Of a DNA stretch of 64,000 bases, positions 11,475-19,896 are shown in pieces; within the stretch, counting starts at the first letter, position 1, and each line of letters starts with the position of its first letter. The translations under genes were made by a program, and so were the position numbers. This DNA is from Halovivax limisalsi (GTDB lineage: Archaea; Halobacteriota; Halobacteria; Halobacteriales; Natrialbaceae). The notes under the pieces were generated by a model. The model was given only the letters and a program-made list of their open reading frames with translations, had not been told where the DNA came from and made no database searches. The stretch is from assembly GCF_023093535.1 (NCBI RefSeq), contig NZ_CP095757.1, positions 2,108,001-2,172,000 on the forward strand, read 5' to 3'.

Positions 11475-12440
11475 TCACTCGGTCGAGATCTGCGTGTGGG
11501 CGCCGATGAGCGCCTCGGCGAGGCTCACGTCCTCCAGGAGCGTGTCCTCGTCGATGATCGAGTGACGGATCTCCGCGTTCCGGAGGGTGACGTTCGGAAA
11601 GACGACGGCCCGGTCGAGCGTCGCGTTCTCGAGTTCGGCGTCGGCCATGACGTGGACGTTCTCGCCGATCGTTGCGCCGTCGAGGGTGGCGCTCTCGGCG
11701 ACGAGCGAGTCGCCGTCGAGGTACCACGAGACGGCCTCGAGGTAGCTCTCGGGCGTCCCGATGTCGAACCAGGCGCCGTCGAACGTGTAGGCGTAAGTGG
11801 CCCGGCGCGACCGGAGCCACTGGACGAACCAACCCGGTTCGTCGGGGTTGTTGCCGTCGTCGAGGTAGGTCTCGAAGAGCGGCAGGGTCTCCGCCGGGAA
11901 CGCGTAGCAGGCGATCGAGACGAGCGTGCTGTTCGGCTCGTCGGGTTTCTCCTGGAAGTCGACGACGCGGTCGCCCTCGAGTTCGACCAGTCCGTACTCG
12001 CTGGCACGTTCGCGCGAGCCGACGTCGTAGGCCGCGAGCGTCGGCGCCTCCCGCTCCTCGAAGCGATCGAGAAAGTCCGAGACGGCGAAGCTGATCAGGT
12101 TGTCGCCCGCGATGACGAGCAGATCGTCGTCGATCCGCTCGCGGTCGATCAACTGCTCGAGCGCGCCGACGACGCCGAACTTCTCGTCCTCGGCCGTCGT
12201 CTCCTCGACGGACAGTTGCGGTTTCTCGTAGGGGGAGTCGACGAGGTGCGCTTCGAATTCCTCCGCGAAGCGTTCGTTCGTACTCACGTAGACCGTCTCG
12301 ATCCGGTCGTCGGCCTCGAGTTCCTCGAAGATCCGGTCGATGACGGTGGTCTCGCCGATCGGGAGGAACATCTTCGGTCGATGTCGCGTGATCGGCCACA
12401 ATCGCGTCGCGTACCCGCCGGCCAGGACGATGGCCTCCAT
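11475..12440 (-). CDS. Sugar-phosphate nucleotidyltransferase
   Basis: 321 residues. The N-terminal nucleotidyltransferase fold begins MEAIVLAGGYATRLWP, with the nucleotide-binding LAGGxxTRL motif, followed by RPKMFLPIGETTVID and the metal/sugar residues of VIAGDNLISF and GAWFDIGTPESYLEA. The C-terminal about 60 residues have a left-handed beta-helix-like pattern (ATIGENVHVMADAELENATL). It probably makes an NDP-sugar for glycosylation or polysaccharide; glucose-1-phosphate thymidylyl- or uridylyl-transferase are the nearest types, and the exact substrate is not clear. The start at 12440 places the motif at the N-terminus, with a TATA-like ACTTATTCG upstream. Confidence 0.85.
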   Translation of the reverse strand: MEAIVLAGGYATRLWPITRHRPKMFLPIGETTVIDRIFEELEADDRIETVYVSTNERFAEEFEAHLVDSPYEKPQLSVEETTAEDEKFGVVGALEQLIDRERIDDDLLVIAGDNLISFAVSDFLDRFEEREAPTLAAYDVGSRERASEYGLVELEGDRVVDFQEKPDEPNSTLVSIACYAFPAETLPLFETYLDDGNNPDEPGWFVQWLRSRRATYAYTFDGAWFDIGTPESYLEAVSWYLDGDSLVAESATLDGATIGENVHVMADAELENATLDRAVVFPNVTLRNAEIRHSIIDEDTLLEDVSLAEALIGAHTQISTE

Positions 12441-12472
12441 GGGTGGCGGTTCACCGGACGCGAATAAGTCCC

Positions 12473-15400
12473 TTACCTTTCGTGTTCGCCGCGCGAGACG
12501 TCGGCTCGACGCGCGGAGTCTGCCATCGACTCCGCGATCACCTCGATCGGCGTCGGCGGGTCGTCGGTGTCGCCCGGACGCGTCTCCAGTTGCGTCCGAC
12601 ACGACGCCCCGGGCGCAACGACGCGATCACCCCCGCTTTCCGCGACCTGCTCGAAGAGGATCGCGGCGATTGCGTCGCTCATCGAGGCGTGTTCGGCCTC
12701 GTAGCCGAAACTGCCGGCCATGCCGCAACAGCCCGAATCCAGCGGATCCACCGCGAAGCCGGCGCGTCGCAGGACCGCGACCGCGTGGTGGTCTCGCTTC
12801 GACGCCTTCTGGTGGCAGTGTCCGTGATAGATCAGCGACTGCTCGCCCCCTGCGTCGTACGCGATCGATTCGTCGAGGTCGAACCGGTCGACGTACTCGC
12901 AGATCCCGTAGGTCGCGTTCGCGACCGCGTCGGTCGCCGCCCCCGGGAGCAGGTCCCGGTAGTCCGACTGCAGCATGACCGCGTCGGACGGTTCGATGAC
13001 GACGACGTCCCAGCCGTCGGCGACGTACGGTTCGAGCGTCTCGACCGTCTCCCGTGCGCGTTCGCGCGCCCGATCGAGCAGCCCCTTCGAGAACGCAGGT
13101 CGCCCGGTGTCTCCCAGTTCGGTCGGGACGCCGACGCGAACCCCGGCGGCTTCGAGCACCTCCACGGCGGCTTTCCCCGCCTCCGGATTGGCATAATTGG
13201 TGAACGTGTCCGGGAGGACGAGCGCCGTTCGCGTCGGCCGGTCGTCCGCACCGATCCCGTCGTCGACCGTTGGTTCCGGCCCGTCGGGTCGCTCGGCCGC
13301 GCGCGCCTCGAACCAGTCGACGAACGTCTCGCGGTGAAACGTCGGTAACGGCCGACTGGCGTCGATCCCGATCGTGCGTTCGAGGAGCCAGCGGCCCCCG
13401 GGGACGCGCTGGGCGAGGTTCGAGAGCGGCGCGAGTCGGCTCCCCCACGCGGCGAGGCGCTCGACGTCGGCGAAGAGTCGGTCGCGAATCGAGGCCCCGT
13501 GTCGCCGGTTGTACTGGTGGGTCACCTCAGCCTTGAGCTTCGCCATGTCGACCTCGCTCGGGCAGTCGACCGCACAGCCCTTACAGCCGATACAGAGGTC
13601 GAGGACCTCTTCGACGAATTCGTCTTCGAGCACGTCCCCCGGCATCTCGCCGTTCATCGCCCGTCGGAGCGCGTTCGCGCGCCCGCGCGTGCTCGTGATC
13701 TCCTCGTCGCTCGCCCGGAACGTCGGACACATCACGCCGCCGGTCGTCGACTGCTCCCCGCGGCAGCCGCCACAGCCGTGACAGAGTTCGATCATCCCCT
13801 GCATGCCGTTGTCGTTCGGCCAGTCGAGCGTCGGTTCGAACCCGGGATCGAACGAGTACGACGGATCGAACCGGAGGTGCTCGTCGAGCGAAACCTCTCC
13901 GGCGCGCTCGGGCGGCGCGGATGGACCCTCGCCTGCCGTTTCGACTTCGTCTCCGGCCGTTTCGCCTGCGCCGGACGACGGATCGGGGCCGTCGGTCGTC
14001 GACGCGCCGTCGATTTCCGACCTACGCGTGTCGGCCGCCGAGGCGCGGTCGATCGCCGAACCCGCGCCGTCGCGTGGCGGGTAGCCGACCACCTGTCCCG
14101 GATTCAGGAGCCAGTCGGGGTCGAACGCCTCCTTCAACTCGCGGAAGAGATCGTAGACGCGCTCGCCGTAGAGTTTGCGGTTCCACCGGGTCCGCGCCCG
14201 GCCGTCGCCGTGTTCGCCCGAGACCGAGCCCCCGAGCTCCACGACGAGGTCCGTGACGTCGTCGGCGATTCCGCGGAGCTGGTCGAGCCCCTCGACGGTC
14301 TTCGTGTTGACGAGCGGTCTGACGTGTAAGACGCCCGGACCCGCGTGGGCGTAGAACGACGCGTACGTCCCGTGGGTTTCGAGGATCTCCTCGAACGACT
14401 CGACGAACTCGGGCAGGCGAGACGGAGGAACTGCGGTGTCCTCGATGAACGAGATGTGCTTCGCGTCGGTCGTCCGCGAGAGCAAGATGGGGAGGCCGGA
14501 CTTGCGCAGCTTCCACAGGGTCGCGCGGTCGGCCGGCTCGTAGGCTTCGATCGCCTCGATCGCGCGGTGTGAGCGCGGCTCGTCACCCGCCGACCCGGAT
14601 CTGGAGTCGTCGGCGGATTCGGTGGCCGTGTCTGGGGGCTCATCGCCGCTCGCGGCACGGCCGGTCCCCGGAACTCGATCCACGAGCAACCGCTCGACGG
14701 CGTCGCGCCGATCCGCGTCGCCGTCGGCGTAGAACTCGACCAGCAGCGTCGCGTTCGTCCCCTCGGGAAGCATCTCCGTCACGGGCCCGAACTCGGTGGT
14801 CCCGCGCGCGAGGTCGATGAGGACGTCGTCGAGCACCTCGACGGCGGCCGGGTCGTGCTCGAGGATCGGCGCCACGTCGGCCATCGCGTCGTGGAGGTCG
14901 CGATAACAGAGCAGCGCGACGGCCTTGGTCTCAGGGACGGGCTCGAGGGAGACCGTCGCCTCGGTCACGATGGCCAGGGTCCCCTCGCTCCCCGCCAGCA
15001 ACCGCGCGAGGTTGACCGTCCCCGCGGGACCGGTCGACTCTCCGCCAGGCAGGTCCGCCCCGCGGGCCTCGGCGATCAGCCGATCGAGATTGTATCCGGA
15101 GACGTTTCGCTTGAGATCGGGATACGCCGCTTCGATCGCGTCGCCCTCATCGGCGATGATGCGGTCGACCGTCGCGTAGATCCGCGCTTCGAGGTCGCCG
15201 TCCGGATCGGCGCGTTCGGCCAGTTCGTCGAGCGTGACCTCGCCGAATCGCGTGACGGTGCCGTCCGCGAGGACGACCTCGCACGATTCGATGTAGGCGT
15301 CGGTCTTGCCGTACCGGAGCGAGTGCGCGCCAGTCGAGTTGTTCCCGATCGCACCGCCGATCGCGCTCTTCTCGCCCCAGGCCGGATCCGGGGCGAACGT

Positions 15401-15835
15401 GAGCCCGTGGGGCTCGAGTCGTTCGTCGAGCGTTCCGAGGAGCGTTCCCGGCTGGACGGTCGCCGTCCGGTCGTCGGGGTCGATCGTCCGGATCTCGTCC
15501 ATGTACCGCGTGAAGTCGAGGACGACCGCGCGATTGACCGTCTGTCCGGCGAGGCTCGTCCCGCCGCCGCGGGGTAACACCGGTATCTCCCGCTCGGCGC
15601 AGTAACCCACGACGCTGGCCACGTCGGCCGTCGACCGGGGGAAGACGACGCCGACCGGCGTCACCTCGTAGGCGCTCGCGTCGGTCGCGTAGAGCGAGCG
15701 CGTGTATCGATCCATCCGCACCTCGCCGTCGACGCGCGCCGACAGGTCCGTCGCCAGCGCCGGCCGCTCGACCGCGTCGCTCGCGTAGTCGTAGGTGGCC
15801 CGCGGATCGTCGGCCGGCGCTCGGTCGCTCGCCAT
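12473..15835 (-). CDS. FAD-linked oxidase fused to Fe-S reductase, D-lactate dehydrogenase type
   Basis: 1120 residues: a GlcD/D-lactate dehydrogenase module fused to a GlpC-like Fe-S module. FAD-binding signature PRGGGTSLAGQ is near 88-98 and NNSTGAHS near 165-172; the C-terminal oxidase domain carries GEHGDG at 541-546. Two ferredoxin-like clusters follow, CHGCGGC at 685-691 with Cys703, and CIGCKGCAVDCP at 748-759. Late motifs HGHCHQKA and GCCGMAG belong to a CCG-type heterodisulfide-reductase domain. It probably oxidises D-lactate or another 2-hydroxyacid and passes electrons to the respiratory chain. Two acidic low-complexity linkers (390-425 and 595-650) are halophile-type insertions. 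Confidence 0.88.
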   Translation of the reverse strand: MASDRAPADDPRATYDYASDAVERPALATDLSARVDGEVRMDRYTRSLYATDASAYEVTPVGVVFPRSTADVASVVGYCAEREIPVLPRGGGTSLAGQTVNRAVVLDFTRYMDEIRTIDPDDRTATVQPGTLLGTLDERLEPHGLTFAPDPAWGEKSAIGGAIGNNSTGAHSLRYGKTDAYIESCEVVLADGTVTRFGEVTLDELAERADPDGDLEARIYATVDRIIADEGDAIEAAYPDLKRNVSGYNLDRLIAEARGADLPGGESTGPAGTVNLARLLAGSEGTLAIVTEATVSLEPVPETKAVALLCYRDLHDAMADVAPILEHDPAAVEVLDDVLIDLARGTTEFGPVTEMLPEGTNATLLVEFYADGDADRRDAVERLLVDRVPGTGRAASGDEPPDTATESADDSRSGSAGDEPRSHRAIEAIEAYEPADRATLWKLRKSGLPILLSRTTDAKHISFIEDTAVPPSRLPEFVESFEEILETHGTYASFYAHAGPGVLHVRPLVNTKTVEGLDQLRGIADDVTDLVVELGGSVSGEHGDGRARTRWNRKLYGERVYDLFRELKEAFDPDWLLNPGQVVGYPPRDGAGSAIDRASAADTRRSEIDGASTTDGPDPSSGAGETAGDEVETAGEGPSAPPERAGEVSLDEHLRFDPSYSFDPGFEPTLDWPNDNGMQGMIELCHGCGGCRGEQSTTGGVMCPTFRASDEEITSTRGRANALRRAMNGEMPGDVLEDEFVEEVLDLCIGCKGCAVDCPSEVDMAKLKAEVTHQYNRRHGASIRDRLFADVERLAAWGSRLAPLSNLAQRVPGGRWLLERTIGIDASRPLPTFHRETFVDWFEARAAERPDGPEPTVDDGIGADDRPTRTALVLPDTFTNYANPEAGKAAVEVLEAAGVRVGVPTELGDTGRPAFSKGLLDRARERARETVETLEPYVADGWDVVVIEPSDAVMLQSDYRDLLPGAATDAVANATYGICEYVDRFDLDESIAYDAGGEQSLIYHGHCHQKASKRDHHAVAVLRRAGFAVDPLDSGCCGMAGSFGYEAEHASMSDAIAAILFEQVAESGGDRVVAPGASCRTQLETRPGDTDDPPTPIEVIAESMADSARRADVSRGEHER

Positions 15836-15901
15836 GCCTCACCGTACGGCGATGGACCCACTTAACCGCCGCGGGCTGGCAGGTTCGCGCTCGACGGTCG
15901 G

Positions 15902-16984
15902 TCAGGACGCCGGGGTCGAATCGCGCGGACTCGCGGCGGGCGGCCCGGATCGACGTCGGGACGTATAGAGGCCGATGGCCAGGCCGCCGAGGCCGAGCAG
16001 CAGGAGCACGAAGTCGATCACGCCGCCGAGCCACGGCACCAGGGAAAGGAACGCGCCGATCGCGAGGCCGAGGAGCAGGGCGAGCCAGGGTCGCTCGACG
16101 TCGACCAGCGACAGCACCCACACGCCGAGGGCGAACCGCCCGAGGACGAGTCCGATCCAGACGACGAGCGCGAAGAGCAGCGCGCCGATCAGCGAGAGCG
16201 GGATCCCCACCACGGTGAGCGCGACGGCGACGAGGACGACCGGGACGGCGATGAGGACGCCGAACCCGACCGCGCCGGTTCGGAGCGGGCGTCGCCGGGC
16301 GCGACCCGCGACGCCGGCCGTAAACCGCGGCGCGACGGCCAACAGGACCGCTCCGAGAACCAGGTTCAGGACGAACGCGTAGATGGCGAACAGCCAGGAG
16401 GCGAGCGGCTGGACGTCGCCGACGAGCCCCATGCCGAGTGTCGAATCGTGGGTGATCGACCCCTCGACCGCGTCCGTGTTCCCCGCGAGCGTGCCGTCGT
16501 AGGTCAGGTCGCCGTCGATCGAGGCGGATTCGCCGAGGGTTATCGTCTCCGCGCCGATCGTCGCGTCACCGCCGATCGTGCCGTCGATTCGGACGGTGCC
16601 GGCCCCGGCGTCGATCGAACCCCGTATTTCACCACCCTCGGCCAGGCGGATCGATCCCGCACCCGCCGAGACGTCGCCCGTCACCGTCCCGTCGATGTAC
16701 AGATTTCCGGTGGCGACCGAGACGTCGCCGTCGACGGTCCCCCGAATTCGAACGTCACCGGCCAGTCCGGAGACGTCCCCCTCGACGGTCCCGTCCACGA
16801 CGATCCCGCCGGCGACGCCCTCGACGCTCGAGACGGTCTCTCCCTCCTCGACCACGATCGACCCGCCGAACCCGCTCGTCGAGACGAGGCCGCTTCCGTC
16901 GGCCGGCGCGGCGGCCGCCGTGGCGCCCGAGAGGGCGAGTCCCGCGACGAGGAAACAGAGCACTCCGATCCAGCTGCGACGCAT
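15902..16984 (-). CDS. Exported bactofilin-like (polymer-forming) membrane protein
   Basis: 360 residues. A signal peptide-like MRRSWIGVLCFLVAGLALSG starts the protein. Residues about 40-170 are a run of short beta repeats (GTVEGDVSG, GTVDGDVSV, GTVTGDVSA, GTIGGDATI), the pattern of the bactofilin/polymer-forming cytoskeletal fold. From about 195 there are around five hydrophobic segments, ending in a short basic and Pro/Ser tail. The repeat domain is therefore predicted on the outside of the cell, unlike cytoplasmic bactofilins. The start at 16984 puts the signal at the N-terminus; an ATG 24 bp upstream would add eight residues. Role unknown; perhaps surface layer or envelope structure. Confidence 0.75.
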   Translation of the reverse strand: MRRSWIGVLCFLVAGLALSGATAAAAPADGSGLVSTSGFGGSIVVEEGETVSSVEGVAGGIVVDGTVEGDVSGLAGDVRIRGTVDGDVSVATGNLYIDGTVTGDVSAGAGSIRLAEGGEIRGSIDAGAGTVRIDGTIGGDATIGAETITLGESASIDGDLTYDGTLAGNTDAVEGSITHDSTLGMGLVGDVQPLASWLFAIYAFVLNLVLGAVLLAVAPRFTAGVAGRARRRPLRTGAVGFGVLIAVPVVLVAVALTVVGIPLSLIGALLFALVVWIGLVLGRFALGVWVLSLVDVERPWLALLLGLAIGAFLSLVPWLGGVIDFVLLLLGLGGLAIGLYTSRRRSGPPAASPRDSTPAS

Positions 16985-17127
16985 ATCGTCGATACGCCAA
17001 CTGGCCACTTATCCGCTCGCCTGACTCGTGCCGGCTCCCTCTTCCACCGTCGAACTTCGAAGCGAGCACCGTTCCCGCGAGGTGACTCCGGCGGCCGTTC
17101 CAGAAACCCACCCTTATCCCCCGCCGA

Positions 17128-17140
17128 AGTGACGTTTATG
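17128..17140 (+). promoter_or_regulatory. TATA-like element of the short FAD oxidoreductase
   Basis: GACGTTTATGGGC lies about 25-37 bp before the ATG at 17165 and fits a haloarchaeal core promoter. Confidence 0.45.
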
Positions 17141-17164
17141 GGCGTTGATACGGTACGTGGGCGT

Positions 17165-17749
17165 ATGTCCGACGTAGCAATTGTCGGCGGCGGTCCGGCC
17201 GGACTGTCCTGTGGCCTCTTCACCGCGAAGAACGGACTCGAGACGGTCCTGTTCGACGCCGACGGCACCTGGATGCACAAGGCCCACCTGTTCAACTACC
17301 CGGGAATCGGGTCGACGGACGGATCCACCCTGCTCGAACGAATGCGCGATCAGGCCGATCACTTCGACGTGGATCGCCGCCAGGGCGAGACGGTCGAATC
17401 GATCGCCGAGACGGGGGACGGATTCGAGATCGAATCTGAGGACGGTACGACCGAGGCGAGCTACGTCGTCCTCGCGACGGGTGCGAATCGGGACCTGGCC
17501 GAGACGCTCGGGTGCGCCTTCGACGGCGACGTCGTCGACGTCGACGTCACGAAGGAGACGTCGGTCGAGAACGCCTACGCGACCGGCGCGATGGTTCGCG
17601 CGGAGGAGTGGCAGGCCGTCATCTCCGCCGGCGACGGCGCCGCGGCCGCGCTCAATATCCTCACCAAGGAACGCGGTGAACACTTCCACGACTTCGACGT
17701 TCCATCCGACGCCGAAGCGGTATTCGGCTCGATGAGTGACGACGCGTAG
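17165..17749 (+). CDS. Short thioredoxin-reductase-like FAD protein
   Basis: 194 residues. The N-terminal FAD dinucleotide-binding motif is VAIVGGGPAGLSCGL (3-17). A middle VVLATGAN (about 102-109) and a C-terminal ENAYATGAM...AVISAGDGAAAALNIL segment are the usual FAD-closing motifs of thioredoxin-reductase-like flavoproteins. It is about 110 residues shorter than TrxR: the NADPH-binding insertion and the CxxC redox pair are missing. It probably binds FAD and may use another electron donor or partner. It is divergent from the bactofilin-like gene. Confidence 0.75.
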   Translation: MSDVAIVGGGPAGLSCGLFTAKNGLETVLFDADGTWMHKAHLFNYPGIGSTDGSTLLERMRDQADHFDVDRRQGETVESIAETGDGFEIESEDGTTEASYVVLATGANRDLAETLGCAFDGDVVDVDVTKETSVENAYATGAMVRAEEWQAVISAGDGAAAALNILTKERGEHFHDFDVPSDAEAVFGSMSDDA

Positions 17750-17913
17750 GTTCGGTCGACCAACTTGCTTGCCACCCTGGCTCTCGCCCGTCGACCCCGC
17801 CGGCCAGTTTGGCGCGTGCGGGTTCGCCGTCCGGTTCGCGACTCCGCGGTTAGCCGCCGTTTCACCGTCCCGAACAGTCAGAATAATGAGCGCTCCCGCG
17901 CGTACTCCCTCGT

Positions 17914-18678
17914 ATGGAGGTCTCCGAACGGGTCCACGTCGCGCCGGTCGGGTTCGAGTACGATCGCGTCTACGAACCGATCGAGCGCCAGCGCGCCGAC
18001 GTCGTCCACCTCCTCGTCGACGCGGATCCCGACGGCGTCCCGCCGTACGTCGATTCGCTGCGCTCGTCGCTCGAATCGATCGTCCGATCGGTCTCCGTTC
18101 ACGAGTGTGACTTCTCGAACGTGTACGCCGTCCTCGGCGACGTGACAACGATCGCGGCGACCCACGAGGGAGACGACGTGTTCGTCAACGTCTCCGGAGC
18201 CGGAGTCATCCCCGCGGTCGGCGCGACGATCGCGTGTATGGACGTCTCGACCGACGCCACGGCCTACCACGTCGAACCGGCCGAGACGGTGTACGACGAA
18301 TCCGAGGCGCCGGTCAGTCGCGGCGTCGCGTCGACCAGCCGCGTTCCGACCTACCCAATCGACTCGCCGACCCGCGACCAGATCGCGATCATGGACTTTC
18401 TCGCCGATCCGTCCGCCCACGACGATCGCTTCGAGACGACCCACCCCAAGAAGAAGGACCTGATCGAGTACGCCCGATCGGCCGAACTGGGGTTCATCGC
18501 CGACCGCAATCCAGCGAGCGAGAAGGGCGCGTTTCGGTTGCTCGATACCCACATCGTCGAACCGCTAGAGGCCGATGGCTACGTCACCGTCGAACGGGTG
18601 GGTCGCCGCCGACTGGTTCACCTGACCGATCGAGGACGGAACGCACTCCGCGCGTTCAGGCACAAACTCGACGAGTGA
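17914..18678 (+). CDS. HFX_2341-family (DUF6293) transcriptional regulator
   Basis: 254 residues. The N-terminal about 140 residues form an alpha/beta domain starting ERVHVAPVGFEYDRVYEP, with VNVSGAGVIPAVGATIACM near 90-108; this layout resembles CARF-like ligand-sensing Rossmann domains (inference). Residues about 165-254 are a winged-helix region (DQIAIMDFLADP..., KKKDLIEYARSAELGFIADR, VTVERVGRRRLVHLTDRGR). The family is widespread in haloarchaea and not tied to CRISPR loci; the effector is unknown. A TATA-like AGAATAATGAG lies about 30 bp upstream. It is convergent with the next gene. Confidence 0.8.
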   Translation: MEVSERVHVAPVGFEYDRVYEPIERQRADVVHLLVDADPDGVPPYVDSLRSSLESIVRSVSVHECDFSNVYAVLGDVTTIAATHEGDDVFVNVSGAGVIPAVGATIACMDVSTDATAYHVEPAETVYDESEAPVSRGVASTSRVPTYPIDSPTRDQIAIMDFLADPSAHDDRFETTHPKKKDLIEYARSAELGFIADRNPASEKGAFRLLDTHIVEPLEADGYVTVERVGRRRLVHLTDRGRNALRAFRHKLDE

Positions 18679-18765
18679 ATCGGTCGATCGGGCCCGATTC
18701 CACCGTCGGGGACCGTGTCGAGGCGCGGCTCATCCCCGGGTTACATCGGGTCGCCGGCTTCGACC

Positions 18766-19347
18766 TCAGTTCCGATCCCTCGACGGGCCGTCGCCGTGAA
18801 GGTGAACGTAGAGCTCGACCCCGAGACGGGCCACTTCGAGGTCCGCCTCCAGCCGCCGCCGGTGGGCCCGGAGTTCCGTCCCGTCGAGCTCGGTGAGCGA
18901 CTCGGTACTCATCGCGAGCACGCGCGGGTCGGCGTACTCGAACGCCGGCCCGTGGAGCCGCGGTGGGTTCTCCAGGCCGCGATCCTTCGCGTCGAGCAAC
19001 TCGTCGATGGCGACGATAGTCTGGCGGAGCCGGCGCCGACGCGCGCCGGGTGCCGGCGGCGTGAGCTTTTCCTCGATCAGCCCGACTGCGTGACTGACCG
19101 CGCTCTCGTCGACGCCGATCACCGCCGCCGACCTTGACGCCGGGACCGAGGGCCCGATCGTCCGCTGACTGGCGACGATGACGCCCGCCAGCGCCTGAAC
19201 CGGCGGCTCGAAACGGCGCGCGACCGTTGCGCCGGCACACGCGAGCGCCCCTCGCGCGATTTCGACGGTCTCGGTCGCGTCGATCGCCGCTGCGACCGCT
19301 TCGATCGGCGCCTCCACCCCGGCCGCCTGTCCGTCTGCGTCGGCCAT
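18766..19347 (-). CDS. Unrecognised protein with a TFB cyclin-repeat-like segment
   Basis: 193 residues. I do not recognise a named family. The stretch from FEPPVQALAGVIVASQRTIG to ESAVSHAVGLIEEKL (about residues 43-90) lines up by eye with the second cyclin repeat of TFB (compare TGFAAAAIYAAGLL and TTVVTVRNRYREQL in the TFB at 59714), including the helix-turn-helix. No zinc ribbon is present. The rest is helical, with a charged ELRAHRRRLEADLEVARL segment. I chose the ATG at 19347 because the upstream frame uses GAT, AGT and ACT codons unlike this genome and overlaps a cluster of inverted repeats. Confidence 0.6.
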   Translation of the reverse strand: MADADGQAAGVEAPIEAVAAAIDATETVEIARGALACAGATVARRFEPPVQALAGVIVASQRTIGPSVPASRSAAVIGVDESAVSHAVGLIEEKLTPPAPGARRRRLRQTIVAIDELLDAKDRGLENPPRLHGPAFEYADPRVLAMSTESLTELDGTELRAHRRRLEADLEVARLGVELYVHLHGDGPSRDRN

Positions 19348-19389
19348 GTGCGACCGTTGGGGTGATCGCACCGTCAGGAATTCGCCGTT

Positions 19390-19439
19390 AGTATCGTTAC
19401 TTTCGATACTATCTGAACTATCGATACGCTCAGTATCGT
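19390..19439 (-). promoter_or_regulatory. Cluster of AGTATCG half-sites
   Basis: Within 50 bp there are AGTATCG at 19390-19396, its inverse CGATACT at 19404-19410 (7-bp arms, 7-bp spacer), the palindrome TATCGATA at 19419-19426 and AGTATCG again at 19432-19438. The cluster lies 43-92 bp upstream of the leftward gene at 19347 and is much richer in A/T than its surroundings. It looks like a multi-site operator (inference). Confidence 0.5.
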
Positions 19440-19604
19440 TCGTACCTTCGACGTCGGTGTAGGCCCACGTGGCAGCATCTCGCTGTCGGTAGGCCACCGT
19501 GTTCGACGCGACGGTCGCGACCGTCCATCACCGGCAGTCGACCTCACTCGCTTCCGCTCGTGAGCGTGTGTTTTCCGTCATTCAAATCCTCCTTCGATCC
19601 GATG

Positions 19605-19634
19605 CTCGCCGCTCGCGGACTTGCTCGCGGCGAG
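19605..19634 (-). repeat. tRNA-linked hairpin repeat, copy 1
   Basis: Perfect 8-bp stem CTCGCCGC (19605-19612) / GCGGCGAG (19627-19634) with the 14-base loop TCGCGGACTTGCTC. It is followed at 19639-19661 by a 22-23 base copy of the tRNA-Ile 3' end (T-arm plus acceptor strand). The strand given is that of the tRNA. Confidence 0.85.
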
Positions 19635-19638
19635 AAAA

Positions 19639-19660
19639 TGGGCCAACTCGGATTTGAACC
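19639..19660 (-). repeat. tRNA-Ile 3'-end fragment, copy 1
   Basis: Identical over 22 bp to the 3' end of the intact tRNA-Ile at 19897-19970 (discriminator base, acceptor strand and most of the T arm). No D arm or anticodon arm follows, so it is not a tRNA gene. Confidence 0.85.
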
Positions 19661-19733
19661 GAAATCAGACGTGCTCGCTCACTCCGTTCGCTGCGCGCGA
19701 CTGATAGGGCTCGAATCCTCGTTTGATCCAACA

Positions 19734-19763
19734 CCTGTGGCTCGCGGATTTGCTCGCCACAGG
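19734..19763 (-). repeat. tRNA-linked hairpin repeat, copy 2 (covarying stem)
   Basis: Perfect 8-bp stem CCTGTGGC (19734-19741) / GCCACAGG (19756-19763) with the loop TCGCGGATTTGCTC. Compared with copies 1 and 3 the stem differs at four base pairs, and every change is compensated on the other arm, while the loop differs by one or two bases. Confidence 0.85.
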
Positions 19764-19766
19764 AGA

Positions 19767-19788
19767 TGGGCCAACTCGGATTTGAACC
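19767..19788 (-). repeat. tRNA-Ile 3'-end fragment, copy 2
   Basis: Second 22-bp copy of the tRNA-Ile 3' end, 128 bp from copy 1 and 130 bp from the intact gene. It again follows a hairpin. Confidence 0.85.
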
Positions 19789-19862
19789 ACCGGAAGACGG
19801 TCTCACTCGCTCTGCTCGTGAGCGTGCGACTTCCGTCATTCAAATCCTCGTACGATCCGATG

Positions 19863-19892
19863 CTCGCCGCTCGCGAACTTGCTCGCGGCGAG
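19863..19892 (-). repeat. tRNA-linked hairpin repeat, copy 3
   Basis: Stem CTCGCCGC (19863-19870) / GCGGCGAG (19885-19892), loop TCGCGAACTTGCTC. It sits four bases downstream of the tRNA-Ile 3' end on the transcribed strand and could also act in processing or termination of the tRNA transcript. Confidence 0.8.
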
Positions 19893-19896
19893 AAAA

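Noticed and set aside
19348-19497. N-terminal extension of the TFB-like protein to 19497
   Set aside because: The extension is encoded by AT-rich codons rare in this genome and coincides with inverted repeats, so I treat it as a regulatory region.
19639-19788. Additional tRNA genes
   Set aside because: Only the T arm and acceptor strand are present; no D arm or anticodon arm can be folded.
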